DNA from: Sperchopsis tessellata
Lineage: Eukaryota > Arthropoda > Insecta > Coleoptera > Hydrophilidae
Length of the DNA stretch: 33,306 bases
Direction of reading: 5' to 3'
Assembly (NCBI GenBank): GCA_033557685.1
Contig: JAWQRN010000239.1
Coordinates: 1 to 33,306 of the forward strand
Position 1 is the stretch's first letter. Every line of letters begins with the position of its first letter. Both the position numbers and the translations under genes were made by a program. Below the pieces are notes generated by a model. It was not told the origin of the DNA, ran no database searches, and saw only the letters and a program-made list of their open reading frames with translations. This document shows, piece by piece, positions 19,716-30,591 of this stretch.

Positions 19716-19799
19716 CTAAAAACAGAATGGAAATGAATTAAAAATAATATCAATTAGTTCATTAGTTTATTCAGATATGTAATTTTAAAATCTTTTATG
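19716..19799 (-). other. Start of sphingosine kinase intron
   Basis: The minus-strand acceptor is a T-rich tract ending TAG at 19718-19716. All sequence to the right within the window may belong to this intron, since no preceding kinase exon was recognised. Confidence 0.6.
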
Positions 19800-20411
19800 A
19801 GGTGTTTTGTTCCATGGAAATACTGTGTAAATGGAATCATGGTAATTCCTCCATTTATGCAGTTAACCAGTTCCACAGAAGTCCCGTGAAAATTACGGCA
19901 TTTAAACTCATGTCAAACAGCTAATACGCTCTAATTGCCATATATTTTACTCTAATTGACATAACTTAATAAAAACTTGTTTTTAACAAGTAAAAGAATA
20001 TTAAAAAAATTAAAAAATGATTGCTCAGATTCATTATCACTTGCATCATCTGCATGTTTGTTTGTCACTTAAAATATCATGTGAAAATACTTATGTTAAT
20101 TTCATGTTCACCGAATAAACACGCATGAATAATAGCTATATACTAGTTTTGTCCCAACTAGTCGTTTTATAGTTAATTTAATTAAGACAAATAAAAATAA
20201 TCATACAAAAAGTAATTACAAACTGCGATTTAGAGGTTCTGATGATTTTAAAATTCTGACTAGTAGCATGATATTTTTCATGTAAAGTTCAGATGCATGC
20301 TGATTTCGACGAAATTTAAAACACATTAAAATTATTTATAAAATCAAATAATTAACCATGTGAAAGTAAACCGTGTAAATGGAGACAACATAAATGGGGG
20401 ATCACTGTACA
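19800..20411 (-). repeat. Possible pogo/Tigger-like transposon terminus
   Basis: On the minus strand the right end starts ACAGTGATCCCCCATTTATG (20411-20392) and goes on to TCCATTTACACGG, TTTACTTTCACATGG and TTAATTATTTG. This resembles the CAGT-beginning ends of pogo/Tigger elements, which carry staggered TTTACGCGG-like repeats. A TA target dinucleotide adjoins at 20410-20411. At 19813-19870 related words recur in the other direction (GTGTAAATGGAATCATGG, CTCCATTTATGCAGTTAACC). No transposase is seen between. The left terminus itself is not found, so this is a partial or nonautonomous copy. Confidence 0.4.
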
Positions 20412-21120
20412 TTATTGCCTATATATTTTATAATATACTCAAAAACAATTTATAAAATCATAAGGATTCAGATCTGACTACAAAGTATACAATAAACTGG
20501 TTGTTCTAATTAAAATTTCAGTCACTCAAGGTTGTCTCCGAAAAAACCTGATGATATTATGCATGATACCTATAAATTCCAGATTCCAGAAAAATTACAT
20601 CTACTTAACCCCGAATCTCCAAAATTATTGTTGTGAGAATTATAAAATTAACAATTCACAGTCAATATAATTATAGATTACAACTTTTCTAAGGCTTATC
20701 AAGCAACGAGATTTTTGAAGATGACTATCCAGAGATATGTTTGCCAAGGTACTCTGAAGTTCAAATATGTGATTTAGAGATTTGATATGAATATCATAAA
20801 CCAATATAAACTAAGTACTTGTCTTTATCTCACTTCTGCTGTAGTTTTCATTGATATGTAATCAAGCCAAGTTTGAATGAAATGCTTCTCATACCCTCAC
20901 TTTACACCTGTATTTGTTTAATATTCATTCAATCATCAGACTAATTTTTCTGTCAATTACTGCACAAGATTGTTCCTACTAGAAAATATATCGATGTGTA
21001 TTAAAATCAAACTCGTCAATACTATATGATTGGTAAAACATTTTCGTTTTGATTAATTATTTATAAATTGATGGATGACTACGATTATTTCATTACAGTG
21101 ACCCCATAAATACAAACATT
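20412..21120. other. AT-rich, presumably intronic
   Basis: One curious spot: a strong plus-strand acceptor (AATTTCAG ending 20521) is followed by a 37-codon open frame 20523-20636 ending in TGA. Its peptide begins HSRLSPKKPDDIMHDTYKFQ and is not recognised. Otherwise nothing distinctive. Confidence 0.3.
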
Positions 21121-21125
21121 ATGTG

Positions 21126-21290
21126 GTTTCCGTGGCTGCATTGTTAGAGCTTTGGGGCTTTAACAATGCGATCGGAGGCAGTCTGAGTTTGATTCTCAAC
21201 TCCGGCGACTTCTCTAAAAATCGCAGAGGCTTGTAATCAACTCGTTAAGATATTAAGAAATGAGTTTAGTTAAAAACAAATATTCTAATT
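21126..21290 (+). repeat. tRNA-like SINE of a second family
   Basis: The 5' segment is tRNA-like. TGGCTGCATTGTTAGAGC (21133-21150) has the A-box layout with a short D-arm stem (GCT/AGC). TGAGTTTGATTCTCA (21184-21198) forms a T-arm with a 4-bp stem and a 7-base loop and resembles the B box with three mismatches. The outer 7-mers GTTTCCG (21126-21132) and CGGCGAC (21203-21209) can pair at five of seven positions, like an acceptor stem. The middle is too long for a normal anticodon arm and no cloverleaf anticodon can be read, so this is a SINE or tRNA pseudogene rather than a functional tRNA. A unique tail (AAAATCGCAGAGGCTTGTAA and beyond) continues to about 21290. Confidence 0.6.
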
Positions 21291-22754
21291 AATAATATGA
21301 TGAATGTATATATATATGTATTATACAATAAATAGAGCTAAACTAAACAACTACGTGTTAAGGTCAAACAAGTTAAAAAAAATACATTATGTAACAACTA
21401 TTATTTTTTATATTTCTATACTACTATATAAAGTAAAAGAACTCATATTTAAACTTGATAGGTTTTTAAATTCAATTTTTATCAGCATCACATACCAGTT
21501 TTATTTTCTAAGGAAGCAATTATTGTACACTGTAAAGAATACTGTTTATGCAGGTATCATTCAAGTATACTTCATTTTAACCTTTCTTTATATAATTAAG
21601 TTATTTCTGGGTTAGGTGGCAGACTGTAGAACTGTTTGAAAATTGCAAGGATCCATAAATGGACGGATCATGTGTATTTATACCCCAGAGAGTAAAAATA
21701 AGCTATCGTCACGACATACTCAATCAAACATTGCTTAGTTACAAAATATTATTAGTATAACTCATGAGTATGCTTTTGCTTTGAACCCTCCATTTGTATG
21801 CTGAGGCTTCTGTAATATTCTGGAGATTTCTACATGCTGATTTGAAGATAAAGTCAATTATATATCATTATCGATTTTACAAAACTACTAAAATTTAAAT
21901 GGTAATTTTATAGAATGTGAAAGATAAATATCCTGCGTATATGTTTCCAAACCTAACTTACATTACTTACCGTTTTCTTTGATACAAAGAAGCATATAAT
22001 TCAAGTGACTAAAAAAAAATGGCTAGTAATAAGAAAACAGAAGTTGTCTGTGTAGTAACCCAAAAGTACAAACGTAGACTGGAGAGGCGATGGAATTAAA
22101 TAAAAAAAACAAAATAAAGTTTAAGACCAGTTACACAGCCATAAGTGTATATTAATTCAAACTGATAAATTAATACACAGTAAAGTTATTGATAAATAAA
22201 CAGGAAAATTAACAGTTTTTAACCCTCAGGAGAATGACATGGTAAAGAGGCTCTATTCTATAAGCAGATTTGCAGTTTTGAAGATCACGAAATAATAACT
22301 TATATTTCAATATACAGACTATTTCAAATACATTATTAATTATTATGTTTAAGGTGGTAGAGAATATGCACAGAATAAAATGGAAATTGATAATAAGTTA
22401 AGAATAGATCATAAAAGAGTTCTAGTAGAGCTTCGCATTTAACTTCAGCCAATTCCACTTTCCACACTTCAACTTCTCCTCAACATTCCTCCTGTACACT
22501 ATCCTCTATTATAAACTGTGACTCCTAAAATGTATTGACCATACCAAAGACCTATGCAGCCTAACTTGGGGCAATAAAATGTGTTATAATTGATGCGGTA
22601 AATGTGTATATCATGGTGGTCTGACTTCCACACTAAACATATATCAAATCCCCATTATGGAATGCTCAGAGTAACAACACATCTTAAGTCAAATGTACAA
22701 AAGATTTCCCCTAACCCAACTATTGTATAAAGTTATTAGAAGTCTTCAGTTTTG
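21291..22754. other. AT-rich, no gene recognised
   Basis: The 103-codon frame 21304-21615 is dominated by Ile, Leu, Tyr, Phe and Lys and follows an ATATAT run; it is judged noncoding. At 22430-22750 the sequence is somewhat richer and decayed coding is possible on either strand, but no family could be named. Confidence 0.3.
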
Positions 22755-22850
22755 CATTCAAAAAAGCAAACTAGACATAATTGTAATATAAAAGATAATT
22801 AGCCATTCAAAAAAGCAATTAGACATAATGATATTATAAAAGATAATTAA
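22755..22850. repeat. Two-unit tandem duplication, about 49 bases
   Basis: CATTCAAAAAAGCAAACTAG (22755) and CATTCAAAAAAGCAATTAG (22804) begin two adjoining units that both go on to GACATAAT and then TATAAAAGATAATTA. Small differences between the units show that the duplication is not recent. Confidence 0.8.
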
Positions 22851-23261
22851 CAATGAAGATATTAAATACCGAAAGTAAGTGTCAAATCACTGAAGTTTAA
22901 AATAAGATTAAAATGACTTACAACTCTTATATAAATTATTTAGGAAAAATTAAAAAGGATTGAAATAGTTCATGAAAACTATTCTAAGTGGTTGAAAAAA
23001 GAAATATTAAATTTCATCGTACAGCTAACTGACAGAATAAAAATGTGTATAAAATTTAAAATTTTATAACCTCAAAGATACAGAAGTATCACATGTTTTA
23101 AGAGAGAATAACGTGTATTAATGATGCTAGACAACCAAAAGATTTAGTTTATATCATATACAAGTAATTAGAGGAAGAAACATATGAAATATCTTGGGAA
23201 AAGTGTTTAAAGAGGAAAAAATATTGCATTAACTATTAAATAAGTGGATTTGCTTTAGGCC
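22851..23261. other. AT-rich, nothing recognised
   Basis: A-rich DNA with no frames, stems or repeats worth naming. Confidence 0.4.
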
Positions 23262-23492
23262 CCTCTTTGTTTATATTATTATGCTTCAGCGGTGTCAGGT
23301 TATATAGATGGCCCGGCATCGAAATGCCGGTAGGAGACAACCGCGTGTTTGTTTACATATACGTACGTTACAGTACGAATATTTTTAATCATTAGAAACA
23401 ACAACCTATGATGCAGAAAAAGATGTCGGAAGTGGAACTATGTGCCAGATGCATTTCTGAGTTCCACTCGTCTTCAGTTCCTCTTTGTTTAT
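23262..23492. repeat. Segment flanked by 13-bp direct repeats, with perfect hairpin
   Basis: CCTCTTTGTTTAT occurs at 23262-23274 and 23480-23492 and brackets a 205-base segment that is clearly less AT-rich than its surroundings. Inside, CCGGCAT-CGAA-ATGCCGG (23313-23330) forms a perfect 7-bp stem with a 4-base loop. The layout fits an inserted element with a target duplication. No promoter boxes, tail or terminal inverted repeats were recognised, so the type is unknown. An untranslated exon of the kinase gene is an alternative. Confidence 0.5.
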
Positions 23493-25399
23493 TGAACCAA
23501 AAATAATGTTTCTCAGATATAAATACCATAAACTCAAGACAAGATTTTTTTTTTATCCTCGGTATAGTCATTTACATACGCATATCTCACAGCAGTGTAT
23601 AATAGCTCTCTCCTTGTTATGTTTCTAACTCCAAAACGACGGCATACCCCATTAGCAATAATAATTTTACTACTTGCATGCTATGAAACTCCTCTTAACA
23701 TAATGAATTTTCGGTATAAGAAATGGTACATTTTAAATGTAATTAATTTTAACTGACCTGTACGTCAGAAGTGATTTCAGTGCCACTAGAAAATTGATAA
23801 TGCATGTTAGTATTTTTGAGGTATTATAACCCATTTTTTTAATTCAAACATTTTTCGCTGTGAATTGATGTATATTTAAGTAGGATTTTTTTATTAGTCA
23901 ATAGTTAGGATCCATGGAAGAAGAAAGTACTCTAAGGTAGAATCTTTTTTACAGAACAATATTTAAGCTATGGTGACAGCTCAGGTAGATACATGTATGC
24001 CAATAGAAATATGAATGTTAAAACCGTTAATAAAACCTTTCAGCAAATATTTCATAACTGCCCTGGGAAAATGCCTCATAAAATAAGTTCCTTTAAACAA
24101 ATATTCTTTTAAAAAAATAAATTAAAAAATAATATCATATCTTTTAAAGTCAATAAAAGGAAATGATAAATACATTCTCCTCTTGTTACAAAACATGAAA
24201 TAAAAATTAAAACGTTTAAAACTGTGTAAATATAAAAACGAATATTATTTCGAAATGTGATGATACAAAGTACCGGCCGGTCCTTGAAATAGTCTGCTAA
24301 TATTAATGTCCTACATTATAAAAAAATAAATGAGGAATCAAATAACAAAATTGTGAACATTGAAAATAATCTAATGTAAGTTTTACCTATTTTGTAAAAG
24401 TTGTGGAAGTATTGAACTATATTTGTCAAAGAAAATTTAAAGTTTTTTGCAAGAACACCTGACTCGCAAAACATACTATACATTTCCTGATAGATGGCAC
24501 ATTATTGTAAAAAATGTATCACCGGAAAATATCTACGGACAATATACCTATATAAAATTGTAACATATAAGTATACCATCATATGTAGAGCGCGCCTTTA
24601 CCATGATGAACTATGACTAAATATAGAAATAGATGTTTTGTAAAACTAATTAAAACAGAATTACTAATAGGTATTGTGATTTGATCAACATTTTATAATT
24701 AATATGTTATAAATGTTATTTAGTAAATAATTAAGATGCTATATTATATAACACATAGGGGCAGCATATTTTATAACGAGTTGCTTTTGGGACGTAAGGA
24801 ATTCCCATGTAAAACTGGACTTCTCTGAATAATGGCGTCCCAAACTGTTTTAGAACAAAATTAAAAACTACATGTAAGTAATACTGGAAACAGAAAATTG
24901 ATATGATTTAGATGTGATAGTGCAGGTTAGAGAAAATAAAAATCTTAGCTTGAGGCAAATTAAAAAAAAAATTGAATTTCTCACGCCTCTGTACACTTTT
25001 CATAATAAATTGTTTACAGTTATAGTAGTCAGATTTGCTATGTGTCCTGGTAGGTTCAAATACCTAGCCATACTGAGGAGCACTGGTGGTGTGAAATAGC
25101 TATCTACATCATTGGACACCTCATTCATGCGCAAAACTGAGATTTTTATTATTTTTAATATTATGGCAGAATATCAATCAGTATTTTTCTGCCATACATA
25201 TTATATTTTTCTGAAATTAATAACAGAGTTGACTGAAAGGTTAATTTTGCTCAGATGAGCATAGATTATAATAAACATTCTTTTTGTTTAATTTTACTAT
25301 TTATTGTAAATTTTATAAATTAGAAACTTTATGTCTCTGAATAAGTATAGATATCTTTACACTTTACATTTCATTTTGATTCATTAATTTGTAGGAAAA
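23493..25399. other. AT-rich, no gene recognised
   Basis: Nothing convincing on either strand. TTTGGGACG (24786-24794) and CGTCCCAAA (24836-24844) form a 9-bp inverted repeat around 41 bases. The frame 24914-25099 has no motif. Confidence 0.35.
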
Positions 25400-26230
25400 A
25401 TAAGTATGATCACTATGAACAGCTAAAAAGGATTGACATCTTGCTAACAAGGATTGAATCAGATTGTCACACAATTCATGCAGAATCATATCCCATTACA
25501 ATCTGAGAGCAATTTAAAACTTTGAAATTGTACGTAGTGGCATATTTCATGCAGCAACATGCTCCCTACCTAATGCATCAGTAGAATTTGCCCACTTGCT
25601 CGATGCGGACGAACATTTTCACCAATAAAAATTAATCATTTTCCCACTGCTGTTGCGTACAGAATAAAAATGAGTTCCAAAATCTTATCCAGATACCTTT
25701 GGACAGCCTGAATGAAATAAAGATCCGTATGACCTTCAGTACTTATTCCGGCCCATACTATCTAACTGCCACAGTCATATTGTGGCTTATTTTGTGTTCT
25801 GAGTTCACATCAAATAAACACATGCCTATTATCTGTTTCCAAATTAAATCTTGTTTCATCACTAAACAATACTCCCCCCCCCCGTAGTGAGATCTCCAAT
25901 TCCTATGCTCCTCTGTCCACCTTATGCAGGTCTTTTGTGATTCGCAGTTAGTGGAATGTAAAGAATTGATGTTGACACCAGCGTTCCAGTGGTAGTGGCA
26001 AACTAGACTCAAGGCTGGGTAGTATTTTAAATTCAATTTCTATGTGCAAATAGCGAGAGGTAATGATCACCTCTTAGTATTGTTACCAAAAAACAATTCT
26101 AAAATTGAGAAATTTGACTTTGGCTCACTCCAAGATATTGGGCAACAGCTTGCTGTGTTCGTCTACCTTCCAATTGACCTATGGCTCTGCAGGTCTCTGA
26201 TTCAGAAAGACCATGGTGCTGCCATTCTTA
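25400..26230 (-). pseudogene. Tc1-like transposase relic
   Basis: Minus-strand remains of a whole Tc1-family transposase. It starts with an ATG near 26228 (MAAPWSF, a stop, then ESETCRAIGQLEGRRTQQAV and AQYLGVSQSQISQ, about 26090-26215), an N-terminal paired-type helix-turn-helix. LTANHKRPA and EEHRNWRS (about 25885-25955) precede the first catalytic motif LFSDETRFNLETDNRHVF. Its Asp codon is at 25860-25858, after a G/C homopolymer that breaks the frame. The second catalytic motif reads IGENVRPHRASG (about 25590-25625) where the family has DDNARPHRA, so its Asp is now Glu (25620-25618). The C-terminus WDMILHELCDNLIQSLLARC is at about 25433-25495. There are many stops and frameshifts. Terminal inverted repeats were not identified. 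The element has long been immobile. Confidence 0.85.
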
Positions 26231-26654
26231 ATTGCAATAAGTCAAAATCACCACTAGTAACTATAGAAGGGAAAAAATTGAAATGTAAACGAGCATTTTG
26301 CTATGCGCTTTTATATCCTCCAGCGACGATCAGATTAGAATTTGCAGGAACAAACATAAAACATGACAATTTCTTCTTTAAACATGTTACAATTCAGAAA
26401 TAGATATATTTGTAGATGTCATTTCAACTGTCTGTTTAATATGTGAGGTATTGAATTGTGCACATTTCAAGTTGGTTTAAGAAATGTATTTTGTTAAAGG
26501 GTACATCCCTACTTTGATTTTTTCTATTCCTAGCCTTATATTATAAGCAGGTATTTATATACTTCTTAAATTTAAAATTTTACTAGGACCTATATGAAAG
26601 GTATTATAAGGAAATTATTTTTTTTTTACTTATTAGTTAGCTTTTAGTTAATTA
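26231..26654. other. Flank between two relics, no gene
   Basis: Contains the far part of a plus-strand open frame (26044-26403) that is antisense to the Tc1-like transposase start, and AT-rich DNA after it. Nothing else recognised. Confidence 0.35.
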
Positions 26655-27110
26655 CATTCTTCTTCTTCCATTTCCTATCCGTTTCAGATGTTGGACGCCA
26701 TGTTGACTATCATAACCTTCTAGACCGCTGCCTGGAGCAACTGAGTATTTGTCATTGAGTACCAGGTACGAAGGTTCTTTAGCCACAAAATGTACCTTCT
26801 TCCCACACTGCGCATTCCAGCAATGTTTCCCTGTAGTATAGCTTGTAACAATTTATACCTCGGTTAATTTCTCATAATATGCCCCAGGTACTCAAGCGTC
26901 GTTATCTTCACTGACTCTAGGACCTCTTTGGAATTATTTATTCTTTGAAGAATATTTTCGTTGGTAATACGGTCCTTCCATGATTCTCTTAGCATTCTTC
27001 TATAAACCCACATTTCAAGTGCTTCTAACTTTTCACTTAATGCCTCCGATAATGTCCAAGATTCCACTCCGTAGAAAAACAGATCGAGCTTTTTTCTATA
27101 CATATTTTTA
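26655..27110 (-). mobile_element. RTE-type LINE, C-terminal part and tail (HmRTE-like)
   Basis: The minus-strand frame reads KKLDLFFYGVESWTLSEAL (from about 27095), EKLEALEMWVYRRMLRESWK, DRITNENILQRINNSKEVL and KITTLEYLGHIMRN to 26864. This is the C-terminal region of RTE ORFs of the kind described as endonuclease-reverse transcriptase in Lepidoptera and other insects. After a stop, shifted frames continue with LLQAILQGNIAGMRSVGRR and ILWLKNLRTWYS, ending in an ORF end of the type GNGRRR. GGAAGAAGAAGAA (about 26660-26672) is the simple-repeat tail. The 5' part is absent. The fragment is more decayed than the copy at 14253 and belongs to a different RTE lineage, since it lacks the LRWAGHxERM motif. 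Confidence 0.85.
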
Positions 27111-27382
27111 CTTTTTTGGTTATTTATGGTTATTAGCAAAACATATCGACCTGATTGTATCTCTATATAAAGGACAGCATGGTTGAGCGAGTGAAATCTT
27201 AAACGTATTTGAGTAGAAATATTGACGACGGTTGGGACCATTCCCAAGAAATAAATTATATTATACCTGCATTATTCACATAATTCAACTAATTTAAATA
27301 AAGTAGCTATATCTATGTGACAATAAATAGCATAGTTTATTTAATTTGCGTGCCATTATTCTATAATAATTTACAATCAATT
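27111..27382. other. AT-rich flank
   Basis: No gene recognised. Confidence 0.35.
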
Positions 27383-27473
27383 AAATTGTGTTTAATTTTT
27401 TTTTTTTTAATAGATTTTAATTGTTTTAAATTGTGTTTAATTTTTTTTTTAATAGATTTTAATTGTTTTAAAT
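27383..27473. repeat. Two-unit tandem duplication, 42-45 bases, with oligo-T
   Basis: AAATTGTGTTTAA starts at 27383 and again at 27428. Each unit continues with a run of T (13 in the first, 10 in the second), then AATAGATTTTAATTGTTTTA. The T-run is the only difference, so the duplication is recent or the T-run has slipped. Confidence 0.85.
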
Positions 27474-28468
27474 ATATTCAAATTTGTATTATTGAATTAC
27501 TAATGAGTATAACTGCAGGAAGAGAAAAAATACATATTAATAAGGAACTGATGATTGAGCGAGCTACTGTGATGAAATATGTTGGTAATATTCATTTACG
27601 TAATCTTGGCTTTTTGTATTTTGAACTATAAATAGAAATATAATTCTTCAAGCTAGATACAAGCCTTCCCTGAGTGTTCTAGCTCTGATTATTTCTATTT
27701 ACATATACCTACTTCAAATCTAAGAAATATCCTGAATAAAACGGCACAATGAAAAATCACAAACTGTATTTACATCATAAATATTGATTTATAAATAATA
27801 TCCAGGATATAAATTAGATAATTAAAATTAGATTAGGAGTCTAAAATCAAAGTTCCAAAATAACAGTACCACACTTCTTCATTTTTCATTATAATGTCCT
27901 GAATTCCAGTTAAATTTTGGGTATTTGTCAAAATTATTTGTTGTAAAATTTTAACAGATAATGCAACATTTAATCTAAATTTTTGATGCAGTAAATTTAA
28001 ATTTTGGAATTATTTTCTAGTTATGAAGAACAATCGTTGATTCCTCTATTATGGATGAAGCCAGAACCGTGGAAAACCCAATTTTGTACTAGTTTTTCTG
28101 TAAGTTTCTTTTGTACTGTCGAAATTTAATGTTCAGCTTTCTAAATAAATGACTATGTATATCCAGTTCCATTTCTAATTACAAAAAATTAACTACAGAA
28201 CTATGTCTTTTAAAGGTAATGTTCATAAGTTAGAAGCTGTACACAACAATTGGTAAATAAATAATATTCCTAAGTAAACTTGTCATGTGTACATGAAAAG
28301 ATGCTTAATATGTTAACAGATTATTTGGCAACATCTTGTTTATTTCTCAACTGATTAATAAAAAACATAGTGTACAGTTCACGATAAAATATAATTCACA
28401 TCCACTGTAATCTCGAGACAGAGTAGTCATCAAATTTTATGTAAAATGAAAAAATTAATTTTGCACAC
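27474..28468. other. AT-rich, no gene recognised
   Basis: Checked on both strands; no motifs, stems or repeats stand out. Confidence 0.35.
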
Positions 28469-28580
28469 TTATTTGTAAACATCATAATTATTATATGAAT
28501 TTTGTTTCCGTTTTGAAACCATGTAGAGGTTCTGACAAGTGTCCTAATATTCATATAGATAATAACAGTGGAAATCTATT
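28469..28580. repeat. Short foldback element, copy 1
   Basis: A roughly 110-base unit whose right arm (28549-28580), reverse-complemented, matches the left arm of copy 2 (29521-29552) at 30 of 32 positions. The centre GTTTCCGTTTTGAAACCATG and GTAGAGGTTCTGACAAGT (28504-28540) matches copy 2 at about 85%. The left arm of this copy (28469-28500) is decayed except for its inner end TATATGAAT. It codes for nothing. It looks like a MITE of unknown superfamily. Confidence 0.65.
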
Positions 28581-29520
28581 ACATTTATCACAATTATTGT
28601 ATAAATGCTAGAAAAACAAGTGTAAAGCTGCAGAAAAGACCTAATAAATTGTTGTTTATGATTGTCACCAGGAGAGAAGGTCATCTAGCTTTAACAGACA
28701 TTGTTAAATAACATGTAAGACCTTGAGAGTTTTATCAACTTTTCAGTAAAAATGTATAAATTTACATTACAGAAATTTCTGAATACAGACAAGATTCACT
28801 TGTCATTTGTTACACAAATTAAGTATAGTGACTAATACTTTGTTGCTCATGTTTAATTACAGATAATTAAAGTTAATGTATATGAACACTACGAATTTTT
28901 ATATATCGACTATGAATTTTTAAAACTGCAAAGTCACGGATGCCATGTAATCTTACTTAATTGAAATATAAAATAAATATTTTATGTCATCTATTTTACT
29001 GTTATATTATTATTTAAGTACCTACACTAATCAATCTTCAAGTATTTATTAACAACAATAAAATTATGTCAAGCATCAAGTGTTTTATATCTTTTCCTGT
29101 GGTCTGTAGTAGATTATATTACATGATGTAACTCTAAGTACTAGTATTTTTGTTCTTATATAAAAAACATCACTATTATGGTTTAACTTTAACTATGTAC
29201 ATGAAAAAATAACTTGTGGGGAAATTCGAACATCATATTTTAATGTTTAAAAGCAAGCACTCAGATAACCAAAGACTCAAAATTCATCGAAATTAGAAAT
29301 CATCATATACATAATAGATATATTTTTAAATATTCATGACTTTATTAGTAGGCTCTTTATACAATGATCACAGCTCGGCTATAAGTGTTTCATATGTAAT
29401 TCAACAATTATTTTAAATATTCTGATGTCAAGACCTTTGGCCTATAATTGTACAGTAAAATTATCTACTGAGATCAGAATCTAAGAGATACTACTTTTGC
29501 AAATAAGTCAAGAGATCTGT
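28581..29520. other. AT-rich sequence between the two foldback copies
   Basis: No frames or motifs recognised. Confidence 0.35.
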
Positions 29521-29590
29521 AATAGACTTCCACGGTTATTATCTATATGAATGTTGTTTCCGGGTGAAAACCATGTAGAGGCTCTGATAA
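29521..29590. repeat. Short foldback element, copy 2 (left arm and centre)
   Basis: Starts AATAGACTTCCACGGTTATT and runs through the inner arm CTATATGAAT into the centre GTTTCCGGGTGAAAACCATG and TAGAGGCTCTGATAAGT. After 29591 the sequence departs from copy 1, so the right arm is missing or replaced by the less AT-rich sequence that follows. Confidence 0.65.
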
Positions 29591-30289
29591 GTAATGATAT
29601 TTCAACCACTGTTGCAAGGGATATTTTCAAGGCTTACTTCAACGAATGCACTGCGCATGAGGTTTTGTGTTCTGTGGAGTTCTCTTTGTTGGACATTGCA
29701 TTCATTTGAACAATTTGTATCTTGTTGTGACTTGGCATGTAAATACGTTAAATAAAGTTCTTTCGTTCTTTTTTTTTTTTATACAGGAGTGAACCCATAG
29801 TTTCATGGTTACATGCCTTTACACATAAATATGCAGCTAACTTAATTTACTGCAGTATGTTGTATGCTTATTATTAATACTATGCTTAACACAAAAACAA
29901 ATGATTGTTTAAAATAAAAATTTAATTTAAAAAACCTGAATAAGAAATGTCTTTAATATTAACATTTCTTACATAAAAGGATCTTCATTTGAGACAAGCA
30001 CCTTTGTTTGGTGGTATATTTGTGGTTTAAAACCAAATCATACAAATAATATGAAAATTTTAACAAATAGGTGCTTAAATATATTTTTTTAAAGACATGA
30101 TAATTTATGATATTATCAAATAGTAAACATATCAAATTTATGATGGAATTAATAAAGAATGACTACGCCATTGATACTGACAGAAAACTATATATATATA
30201 ATATCAAAATTAAAACATAAAATTAGATTGTATTTAAACTGATGATACATATGTCCAAAGGCATTTTTGAACAGTATTGATTGTGTATT
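29591..30289. other. Unassigned, with a possible retroelement end
   Basis: 29591-29760 is less AT-rich than its surroundings. It ends in AATAAAG (29751-29757) followed within about 15 bases by an oligo-T run, and could be the end of an LTR or another repeat. The rest, to the SINE, is AT-rich. TTGTGTATT at 30281-30289 is the left copy of that SINE's target duplication. Confidence 0.35.
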
Positions 30290-30582
30290 TATGTTTGATT
30301 ATTTAATATATGCCATTCTTCATTGCTATGACCAATCACCGATGCCAAAGATGAGACTACCTCACCAGGTAATTTTGCCACATCCAGCATGTCAACTGGA
30401 ATTGTGTTTCTTAACGTGAACATGACATCCATTTACCTATAAAACACGGGATCCACAGTTTTATGTCCCTACCTGTTGACAACCAACACATAGACATTCC
30501 CTATTCACAAATGTATTTCAAAACCCGGACTGCTTGCACATTAATATTCAAGCGTACCATTTGAGCTATCGAGGTAGATGTT
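30290..30582 (-). repeat. tRNA-derived SINE, copy 2
   Basis: Same family as 12533-12822. Read on the minus strand: A-box-like GATAGCTCAAATGG, then CCGGGTTTTGAAAT where copy 1 has an exact B box (here two or three changes). The body words are GACATAAAACTGTGGATCCC (30467-30448) and CCAGTTGACATGCTGGATG (30399-30381), against close relatives in copy 1. The 3' end reads GGCATATATTAAATAATC, parallel to the tail of copy 1. TTGTGTATT at 30281-30289 and 30583-30591 is an exact 9-bp flanking duplication and defines the ends. The degraded B box suggests this copy is older or no longer transcribed. Confidence 0.85.
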
Positions 30583-30591
30583 TTGTGTATT

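Noticed and set aside
21126..21209. Functional tRNA gene
   Set aside because: The B box has three mismatches, the acceptor stem has mismatches and no anticodon arm fits; SINE or pseudogene is more likely.
21304..21615. 103-codon open frame with membrane-like composition
   Set aside because: Ile/Tyr/Phe/Lys-rich noise beginning in an ATATAT tract; no conserved motif.
23405..23470. Possible C/D snoRNA (ATGATGC ... CTGA)
   Set aside because: The C box has a mismatch, there is no convincing terminal stem, and no D' or C' boxes were found.
24786..24844. 9-bp inverted repeat TTTGGGACG / CGTCCCAAA
   Set aside because: Isolated, with no target duplication or further pairing; could be chance.
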